Positions 57,921 through 64,000 of a stretch of 64,000 nucleotides of DNA are shown here, piece after piece. Numbering within the stretch: position 1 is the first letter of the stretch; each line of letters starts with the position of its first letter. The stretch is from contig NZ_BCQS01000006.1 of assembly GCF_001552195.1 (NCBI RefSeq), forward strand, positions 1-64,000, read 5' to 3'. The stretch comes from Actinomadura latina NBRC 106108 (GTDB lineage: Bacteria > Actinomycetota > Actinomycetes > Streptosporangiales > Streptosporangiaceae). The position numbers and the translations under genes are program-made. Under the pieces are notes generated by a model that did not search any database, was not told where the DNA came from, and saw only the letters and a program-made list of their open reading frames with translations.

Positions 57921-60083
57921 CTACTGGCGGAACCCGGACGGGACGTAGTCCTCCCGCGTGTCGGCGGGACGGGCCGGCTTCTTCTCCGGTTCGTCGCCGT
58001 GCCCCGGCCACCAGGCCCGGTGGCCCAGCAGCGCGGTGATGCCCGGCACCAGGAACATCGACATCACGAAGGCCGACAGCGCGATGCCGATCGCGACGGA
58101 GAAGCCCATCTGCTTGAGCATGGACACCGGCGCGAGCATCATCACCGAGAACGTGCCGGCCAGGATGAGGCCCGCCGCGGCGACGGTCGGGCCGCCGTGG
58201 TGGACGGCCAGGGACGCCGCCTCCCGCGGGGAGTGCCCCTCCTTCGCCTCCTCGCGCAGCCGCGCGGTCATCAGGATGTTGTAGTCGGTCCCGATGGCCA
58301 GCACGAACAGGTAGAGGATGATCGGCAACTGGAAGGTGACGCCCGCTTCGCCCATCCCGCCCTGGAAGACGTACACCGCGGAGCCGAGCGTCGCGGCGAA
58401 GCCCAGCAGGACGGACACGACCAGGTAGATCGGGGCGACGACCGACCGCAGCAGCAGGGCCAGGATCAACGCGATCAGCACCGCCGCCACCGGCAGGATC
58501 ACCGACAGGTCGCGGTTGTTGACGGCGTTGATGTCGGCGAAGATCGCCGTCGAGCCGCCGACGTAGGCGCGGGTGCCCTCCGGCGCCGCCTTGTGCACGG
58601 CCGGCGCCAGGTCGTCCTTGACGAGGCTGATCGCCTCGTTGGACGCGGGGTTCTCCTTCAGGATCAGGTCGACCCGGGCGACGGCCTTGTCCTGGCCGTG
58701 GACGGGCTGCTGCACCGCGCCGACGCCCGGCGCGGTCTTGGCGGCCTGGCTGAAGGACGCGAGCTGCTGGTCGGTGATCGGCTGCCCGCCGTCGGACTTG
58801 ATGAACACCTGCACCGGGGTGGTCAGGCCGGGCGGGAAGCCCTTCTCCATGTCCTTGGTCGCCTGCGCGGACTCGGTGTCCTGCGGGAAGCCGGCGGCGA
58901 AGTCGTAGTCGGCCTTGAACCCGAGGGCGCCGAGCGCCAGCACGACCAGGACGAGGCCGGACGCGGCGGCGGCGACCGCCGGACGCTTGCCGACGCCGCG
59001 GCCGATGGCCTGGGAGATGGTGCCCTTCGGCTGCTTCTTCCACGCCTTGGACGGCCAGAACACGGCGGTGCCGAGCAGCGACACCAGCGCGGGGATCAGC
59101 GTCAGCGAGGTGATGCCCATCACGACGACGGCGATGGCGAGGGACGGTCCCCAGGCGCTGAACACCCCGAACGTCGCGAGCAGCAGCACCAGGAACGTGA
59201 CGGCGATGGCGGCGGCGGCCGAGGAGATGACCTCGCCGACCCGCTCCACCGCGGTGATCATCGCGGTCTTCTTGTCGTCGCCGGCCCGCAGCCGCTCCCG
59301 GAACCGGAACATCAGGAACAGGTAGTAGTCCGCGCCGATGCCGAAGAGCACGATCAGGATGATGGTGCTGAGACTGTCGTCGCCGGAGAAGCCGAAGATC
59401 TTCGAGGCGACGCCGATCAGGCCCATCGCGACCTGCATCGTCACCGTGATGACGACGATCGGCAGCACCGCCGCCAGCGGGGCCCGGAAGATCAGCAGGA
59501 TCAGGCCGATGATCAGCACGAGGGTGGCGATGCCGACGATCTCGAAGGACTTGTTGAAGGAGTCCTCGTTGTCGACGAAGTTCGCGACGTCGCCGCCGAC
59601 CTTGGCCTCCAGCCCGCTGCCCTTGAGCAGGCCGGGCAGGTCCTTGCGGATCTCCTTGACCGCGTCGCCCTGCTTCTCGTTGTCGGCCATCGAGGTGCCC
59701 TGCATCGGCACCATGATCACCTGGACGGCCTTGTTCGGCGCGATGGCCTGCGGGCCGGTCGCGAAGGCCAGCACGGTCGGCGGCTTGTCGGCGCTCAGGG
59801 ACTTGGCGGCCTCGGCCACCTTCGCGCTGTCCTGGGCCGTCAGCGGCTGCTTGTCCGACCGCTTCACGACGATCAGCGAGGAGGTGTCCTCCTGCTGCGG
59901 GAACGCCTTCTCGGCGATCTTCATCGCCTGGACCGACTCGTACTTGGAGGGCAGGAAGTCCCCCTGGTCGGACTCGGTGGTGAGCTTGGGGGAGAAGGCG
60001 ATGATCACGATCGCGGCCACGAGCCAGGCCACGATCGTCCACCACGGGTGTCTCACGACGAAGCGCGCGAGCCGAGCGAACAT
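57921..60083 (-). CDS. MMPL-family RND transporter
   Basis: A 720-residue membrane protein with 12 helices in two halves, each starting with a helix and a large extracytoplasmic loop. The MMPL signatures FGIGADYYLFLMFRFRERL near residue 240 and AIGTDYNILMTARLREE near 580 are clear. Such proteins export lipids or siderophores or provide drug efflux. The ATG at 60083 follows AAGGAAG. It is divergent from metB. Confidence 0.92.
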   Translation of the reverse strand: MFARLARFVVRHPWWTIVAWLVAAIVIIAFSPKLTTESDQGDFLPSKYESVQAMKIAEKAFPQQEDTSSLIVVKRSDKQPLTAQDSAKVAEAAKSLSADKPPTVLAFATGPQAIAPNKAVQVIMVPMQGTSMADNEKQGDAVKEIRKDLPGLLKGSGLEAKVGGDVANFVDNEDSFNKSFEIVGIATLVLIIGLILLIFRAPLAAVLPIVVITVTMQVAMGLIGVASKIFGFSGDDSLSTIILIVLFGIGADYYLFLMFRFRERLRAGDDKKTAMITAVERVGEVISSAAAAIAVTFLVLLLATFGVFSAWGPSLAIAVVVMGITSLTLIPALVSLLGTAVFWPSKAWKKQPKGTISQAIGRGVGKRPAVAAAASGLVLVVLALGALGFKADYDFAAGFPQDTESAQATKDMEKGFPPGLTTPVQVFIKSDGGQPITDQQLASFSQAAKTAPGVGAVQQPVHGQDKAVARVDLILKENPASNEAISLVKDDLAPAVHKAAPEGTRAYVGGSTAIFADINAVNNRDLSVILPVAAVLIALILALLLRSVVAPIYLVVSVLLGFAATLGSAVYVFQGGMGEAGVTFQLPIILYLFVLAIGTDYNILMTARLREEAKEGHSPREAASLAVHHGGPTVAAAGLILAGTFSVMMLAPVSMLKQMGFSVAIGIALSAFVMSMFLVPGITALLGHRAWWPGHGDEPEKKPARPADTREDYVPSGFRQ

Positions 60084-60114
60084 GGGGCTTCCTTAATCAA
60101 GGTCGTTGGGATAC

Positions 60115-60130
60115 CTCTAAAACGGTAGAG
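60115..60130. promoter_or_regulatory. Inverted repeat in the MMPL/metB divergent region
   Basis: CTCTA-aaacgg-TAGAG, 32 bases upstream of the MMPL start, in the least GC-rich part of the region. Its spacing suits a TetR-family operator. Confidence 0.4.
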
Positions 60131-60193
60131 ATCATGTGGGCCCTTGGGGTCACCCCCAGCGCCGAAATAGGGGCTGATACCTGCGGGGGAGCG

Positions 60194-60218
60194 CCTCCTC
60201 CTCTAGGAGGGGCGAGCG
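60194..60218 (+). promoter_or_regulatory. Ribosome-binding site within a hairpin upstream of metB
   Basis: AGGAGG at 60205-60210 is eight bases before the GTG at 60219 and is complementary to CCTCCT at 60194-60199, with a five-base loop. Pairing would hide the ribosome site, so translation may be controlled. It also supports the GTG start over the later ATG. Confidence 0.5.
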
Positions 60219-61385
60219 GTGGATAGCCTCGTACCCATGGACAACGAGGTTCAGCACGGCTTCGAGACCCTGGCGATCCACGCCGGACAGGAGCCCGACC
60301 CAACCACCGGAGCGGTCGTCCCGCCGATCTACCAGGTCTCCACCTACAAGCAGGACGGCATCGGCGGCCTGCGGGGCGGCTACGAGTACTCCCGGTCGGC
60401 CAACCCGACGCGTACTGCGCTCGAAGTATGCCTGGCGGAGATAGAGAGCGGCACGCGCGGCCTGGCGTTCGCCTCCGGGCTCGCCGCGGAGGACGCGCTG
60501 CTGCGGACGGTCTGCCGGCCGGGGGATCACGTCATCATCCCGAACGACGCGTACGGCGGCACCTACCGGCTGTTCGCGAAGGTCGCCGAGCCGTGGGGCG
60601 TCACGTTCGACCCGGTGCCGCTCGGCGACATCGCCGCGGTGCGGGCCGCGGTCCGTCCCGACACGAAGATCATCTGGGTGGAGACGCCGACCAACCCGCT
60701 GCTCGGCATCGCCGACATCGCCGCGCTGGCGGCGGTCGCGCACGACGCGGGCGCGCTCCTCGCCGTCGACAACACCTTCGCCTCGCCGTACCTGCAGCGC
60801 CCGCTGGAGCTCGGCGCGGACGCGGTCGTCCACTCGACCACCAAGTACATCGGCGGGCACTCCGACGTCGTCGGCGGCGCGCTCATCGTGTCGGACGCGG
60901 ACCTCGGCGAGCGGCTGGCGTTCCACCAGAACGCGATGGGCGCCGTCGCCGGGCCGTTCGACGCCTGGCTCACGCTGCGCGGGATCAAGACGCTCGGCGT
61001 GCGGATGGACCGGCACTGCGCGAACGCGGAGCGGATCGTGGAGATGCTGGAGCGGCACCCGGCCGTCCGGCAGGTCCTCTACCCGGGGCTGCCCGGCCAC
61101 CCCGGCCACGACGTCGCCGCCAAGCAGATGCGGGCGTTCGGCGGCATGGTCTCGTTCCGGCTGGAGTCGGAGGAGGCCGCCATCGCCGTCTGCGAGCGGA
61201 CGAAGCTGTTCACGCTCGGCGAGTCGCTCGGCGGCGTCGAGTCGCTGATCGAGCACCCGGGCCGGATGACGCACGCCTCGGCCGCCGGATCCCCGCTGGA
61301 GGTGCCCTCCGACCTGGTGCGACTGTCCGTCGGGATCGAGGACGCCACCGACCTGCGGCGCGACCTCGAGCAGGCGCTCGGCTGA
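60219..61385 (+). CDS. metB: Cystathionine gamma-synthase
   Basis: A 388-residue PLP enzyme of the Cys/Met metabolism family that makes cystathionine from an acylated homoserine and cysteine. The PLP lysine lies in HSTTKYIGGH near residue 209, with YSRSANPTR near 53 and FASGLAAEDA near 88. Related gamma-lyases are hard to exclude by motif alone. The GTG at 60219 has a strong AGGAGG; an ATG at 60237 is the alternative start and could be leaderless. Confidence 0.92.
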   Translation: MDSLVPMDNEVQHGFETLAIHAGQEPDPTTGAVVPPIYQVSTYKQDGIGGLRGGYEYSRSANPTRTALEVCLAEIESGTRGLAFASGLAAEDALLRTVCRPGDHVIIPNDAYGGTYRLFAKVAEPWGVTFDPVPLGDIAAVRAAVRPDTKIIWVETPTNPLLGIADIAALAAVAHDAGALLAVDNTFASPYLQRPLELGADAVVHSTTKYIGGHSDVVGGALIVSDADLGERLAFHQNAMGAVAGPFDAWLTLRGIKTLGVRMDRHCANAERIVEMLERHPAVRQVLYPGLPGHPGHDVAAKQMRAFGGMVSFRLESEEAAIAVCERTKLFTLGESLGGVESLIEHPGRMTHASAAGSPLEVPSDLVRLSVGIEDATDLRRDLEQALG

Positions 61386-61465
61386 GAGCTACCTGACGAT
61401 TCCCGCCCCGGCTTGATCAAAACATCTATACTCAGCGCGCCAGGTTCGTAAAGGAGGGGCCCCGG

Positions 61466-62614
61466 GTGCGCAAAGTACTGGTGTGTGGGGCGGCGTTCGC
61501 CGCCACGTGTGTCTCCGCCGTCGCGATCCCCGGAGGAGCGCACGCGAACACCCCCGCGCCGACGCCGTCCGCCACCGTCCCGTCGGTGCCGCCGGCGGGC
61601 GAGTCCGGTCCGGCCGGCCCGTCCGGCGGCCCGGAGACGCCCGGAGCGGAGTCGCCGTCGGCGTCGTCCACGACCCTCCCCGAGAACGGGCAGGGCGCAC
61701 CGGACGGGGAGCCCGACGGCACCGTCACGGCGCAGGCGGTCATGGTCACGCCGGAGCTGCCGAAGTTCCGCACCTACGCCTACGGCAAGGCCGCCGCGCA
61801 GAAGATCGACGCGTACTGGCGCGACGGCGGGCCCCGGGCCACGCCGCGCCCGGTCGTGCTGATCCTGCACGGCGGCTACTGGCTGCAGGGCGACAAGGGC
61901 GGCGGCTGGAAGTACTTCGCGCGGCGGCTGACCGAGGAGGGGTTCGTCGTCATGTCGGCGAACTACCGGCTCGCGCCCAAGGCGCACTGGCCGGCGCAGC
62001 GGGACGACTCGCTGGCCGCGCTCGCCTTCATCAAGAAGTACGCCCAGGTGTGGAACGCCGACGCGAACCGGGTCGCCGTGGTCGGCTCCTCGGCCGGCGG
62101 GCAGCTCGCCACCCAGCTCGGCACGCTCGGCACGGGCACCCGGCAGGTCCGCGGCGTGGTCGCGCTGTCGCCGCCCAACAACCCGTACCTCGCCTACCAG
62201 GACGGCGCGAACGCCGGTGCCACGCCCAGCCAGCGCAAGCTGCGGCGGGCCGTGGTCGACCTCATGCACTGCGTGCCCGGCGCCCGGACCGAGCCGGCCC
62301 CCGACGCGGGGACCGGTACCGGTACCGACACCGGCACCGGCGAGGACTGCTGGCCCCGGCTGGACGACGCCAGCACCATCACGCACGTCTCGCCTGGGGA
62401 CGCGCCGATGCTGCTCATGCACGCCACCGGCGACTTCGTCCCGGTCGCCCAGAGCACCGGGCTGGCGGGCGCGCTGCGCGCCGCGGGCGTCCAGACGACG
62501 GTCAAGACGGTCGAGGGGCAGATGCACGCCGCACAGCTGCTGAGCGACGAGAACACCTACCCGACGATCGTGAGCTGGCTGAAGAGCCACCTGAAGCCGG
62601 GGTCGGGCGAGTAG
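61466..62614 (+). CDS. Secreted alpha/beta hydrolase (esterase/lipase, HSL/BD-FAE type)
   Basis: A 382-residue exported enzyme: signal peptide to about residue 27, a Pro/Ser/Gly-rich linker to about 90, then the hydrolase. The oxyanion motif HGGYW is at 135-139, the nucleophile Ser209 in GSSAG, and Asp323 (TGDFVP) and His354 complete a triad. A Thr/Gly low-complexity insert (GTGTGTDTGTG, residues 282-292) interrupts the cap region. The GTG start follows AAGGAGG by eight bases, and TATACT at 61427-61432 is a likely -10 box. Confidence 0.88.
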   Translation: MRKVLVCGAAFAATCVSAVAIPGGAHANTPAPTPSATVPSVPPAGESGPAGPSGGPETPGAESPSASSTTLPENGQGAPDGEPDGTVTAQAVMVTPELPKFRTYAYGKAAAQKIDAYWRDGGPRATPRPVVLILHGGYWLQGDKGGGWKYFARRLTEEGFVVMSANYRLAPKAHWPAQRDDSLAALAFIKKYAQVWNADANRVAVVGSSAGGQLATQLGTLGTGTRQVRGVVALSPPNNPYLAYQDGANAGATPSQRKLRRAVVDLMHCVPGARTEPAPDAGTGTGTDTGTGEDCWPRLDDASTITHVSPGDAPMLLMHATGDFVPVAQSTGLAGALRAAGVQTTVKTVEGQMHAAQLLSDENTYPTIVSWLKSHLKPGSGE

Positions 62615-62641
62615 CGGCGGTCGAGTAGCGGCGGTCGCGGC

Positions 62642-63235
62642 TCAGCCGTTCCAGACCATCAGCACCAGGATCACCAGCCAGAGCAGCGCGATGACGCCGG
62701 AGAGCGCGGCCAGCCGGCCGCGCTCCACGGCCGCGATCTCGCCGCCCCCGGCGGTGGCCGTGGCCCCGTCGGTCTTCCCGGCGGCCCCGCCGGTCTTCTC
62801 CGCGGCCCGCCCGCCGGGCTCCCCGTCGCCGGGCCCCTCCCCGCCGTCCGCCGCCTCGCCGGCGTCCGGGCGGACCGGCACCGCGGGCACCGCCGTCCGC
62901 GCCTCCTCGGCCGCCGCGAGCTCCAGCAGGTGCACGGCCTTCCGCTGGTCGCGCTCGACGATCAGCAGCAGCACCAGCGCGACGATGAACAGGGTCATCG
63001 ACACCGTCAGCCACGCCTGCGCGAAGTTCCCCTCGGCGAGCCCCAGCCCGAACAGGAAGATGCCCAGCGTCGCGAGGCCGTAGACGCGGGTGGTCCAGTG
63101 GAGGAAGCGGACCACGGCCACGTTCCGCTTGCGGATGTACCGGGGGGAGGACATGGTCGCGGCGGTCAGCGGTCCCAGCGTGAAGATCGCGAAGCCGATG
63201 TGCAGGATCAGCAGGATGCGATCGGAAGTCGACAT
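62642..63235 (-). CDS. DUF2269-like integral membrane protein
   Basis: A 197-residue protein with four predicted helices: three in the first 95 residues (LLILHIGFAIFTLGPLTAA; VYGLATLGIFLFGLGL; WLTVSMTLFIVALVLLLIV) and one at the C-terminus (GVIALLWLVILVLMVW). Between them is a cytoplasmic-type loop of about 75 residues rich in Ala, Gly, Glu and Pro. Function unknown. Confidence 0.78.
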   Translation of the reverse strand: MSTSDRILLILHIGFAIFTLGPLTAATMSSPRYIRKRNVAVVRFLHWTTRVYGLATLGIFLFGLGLAEGNFAQAWLTVSMTLFIVALVLLLIVERDQRKAVHLLELAAAEEARTAVPAVPVRPDAGEAADGGEGPGDGEPGGRAAEKTGGAAGKTDGATATAGGGEIAAVERGRLAALSGVIALLWLVILVLMVWNG

Positions 63236-63245
63236 GCCGCCGACC

Positions 63246-64000
63246 CTAGCCCCTCCGGCCCCGGCGCACGCGGAGGTAGTCGCTGACGACGTACTCGCCG
63301 AGCCGCTCGGCGTCCGGCGCGAAGACGCGGCCGCCGTTGCGCTGCGCGACCTCCTCCACGAACGACACGAGCCGCCGGTCGTCGGCCAGCATGAAGAAGT
63401 TCATGCAGGCGCCGCGCCGCGTCATCTTGTCGACCTCGGCGAGGGTGAGGACGAGCGTCTCGGTGGACGGCGGGTAGTCGAACAGCGAGCGGCCGTCCGG
63501 GCGCAGGTGCGCGGTCGGCTCCCCGTCGGTGACGACGAGCACGATCGGCTCGAAGTCGGGGTGCCGGTCGAGGTGCCGTCCGGCGATCATCAGCGCGTGG
63601 TGCAGGTTGGTGCCCTGCACCATGTCCCAGTCGAGCCCGGCCATCTCCTCGGGGTGCAGGACCCGCGCGTAGTTGGAGAACCCGATGATCTGGATCGCGT
63701 CCTGCGGGAACTTGCTGGTCACGAGCGTGTGCAGGGCGAGCGTGGTCTGCTTGGCGACCGCCCACGTCCCGCGCAGCACCATCGAGTACGACAGGTCGAC
63801 CAGCAGGCAGACGGCCGCGCCGGTGCGCCGCTCCGTCTCGTGCACCTCGAAGTCGTCCACGCCCAGTTTCACACCGGCGGGTTTCAGCCCGGCGGGTTCC
63901 GCGCCGGCGCCGGTCCGCGCGACGTCCGCGGTGCCCGGCTCGACGGCCTGCGCGGCCACCGGTCGCGTCGCGAGGCCGGGGCCGGACTCCATGGCGCTGC
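63246..64000 (-). CDS. VWA-domain protein, C-terminal part (cut by window edge)
   Basis: The open frame runs leftward from the window end, so the start lies outside. The visible 250 residues are a von Willebrand A domain with the MIDAS residues DLSYSM, the GTNLHHAL Thr site and VVTDGEP. Such proteins often work beside a MoxR-type AAA ATPase or a magnesium-chelatase-like partner, which would be expected just outside the window. It is ten bases upstream of the DUF2269-like gene and probably co-transcribed. Confidence 0.85.
   Translation of the reverse strand, partial: SAMESGPGLATRPVAAQAVEPGTADVARTGAGAEPAGLKPAGVKLGVDDFEVHETERRTGAAVCLLVDLSYSMVLRGTWAVAKQTTLALHTLVTSKFPQDAIQIIGFSNYARVLHPEEMAGLDWDMVQGTNLHHALMIAGRHLDRHPDFEPIVLVVTDGEPTAHLRPDGRSLFDYPPSTETLVLTLAEVDKMTRRGACMNFFMLADDRRLVSFVEEVAQRNGGRVFAPDAERLGEYVVSDYLRVRRGRRG

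Overview
The window is very GC-rich, with many GTG starts, short intergenic gaps and many ATGA/GTGA stop-start overlaps. It has actinobacterial signatures: a DUF2510 protein, eno followed by an FtsB-like gene, DUF501 and Ppx/GppA, and an mfd/SurA-like/mazG run. The best guess is a filamentous actinomycete of the Streptosporangiales type (for example Actinomadura-like). The genus is an inference from gene content. No insertion sequence, prophage, rRNA or CRISPR array was seen.

Region 1 (about 0.16-30.3 kb) is a large cell-surface polysaccharide locus built around sulfate activation. Rightward genes encode a polyprenyl-phosphate sugar-phosphate transferase, a CysQ-type 3'-phosphonucleotidase, CysD and CysN, a family 2 glycosyltransferase and a secreted membrane-anchored protein. 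A tightly overlapping leftward operon (18.6 to 6.9 kb) encodes an O-antigen ligase/polymerase-like protein, an APH-fold kinase, a PAPS sulfotransferase, two Wzz-like chain-length proteins, a Wzx-like flippase, a ParB-like/methyltransferase fusion and an RCC1-repeat lipoprotein. Further right lie two paralogous secreted beta-propeller proteins (one with duplicated PKD modules), a secreted GH26-like glycanase, a WecB/TagA/CpsF glycosyltransferase, a TauE/SafE permease, an adenylylsulfate kinase fused to a decayed ATP-sulfurylase domain, and a methyltransferase. The set covers sulfate to APS (CysDN), APS to PAPS (APS kinase), PAPS to sulfated product (sulfotransferase) and removal of PAP (CysQ-like). 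The simplest reading is a dedicated system for making and exporting a sulfated exopolysaccharide.

Region 2 (30.4-44.4 kb) holds mfd, a SurA-N-like lipoprotein, mazG, a class A penicillin-binding protein with a PASTA domain, a quinone oxidoreductase-like dehydrogenase, two small genes, and a leftward operon for a sulfonate/nitrate-type ABC transporter ending in an orphan sensor histidine kinase.

Region 3 (44.4-64 kb) is mostly conserved housekeeping: enolase, FtsB-like protein, DUF501, Ppx/GppA, a DUF2510 protein, a family 5 uracil-DNA glycosylase, a DUF4232 lipoprotein, a type II NADH dehydrogenase, an atypical tRNA with a UAA anticodon, a Bax inhibitor-1 protein, a DUF4287 protein, a thiolase, an SGNH hydrolase, cystathionine beta-synthase, an MMPL transporter, cystathionine gamma-synthase, a secreted alpha/beta hydrolase, a DUF2269-like membrane protein and the C-terminal part of a VWA protein cut by the window edge.

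Three copies of a small palindromic GC-rich element are dispersed in the window. One lies in frame inside mfd.
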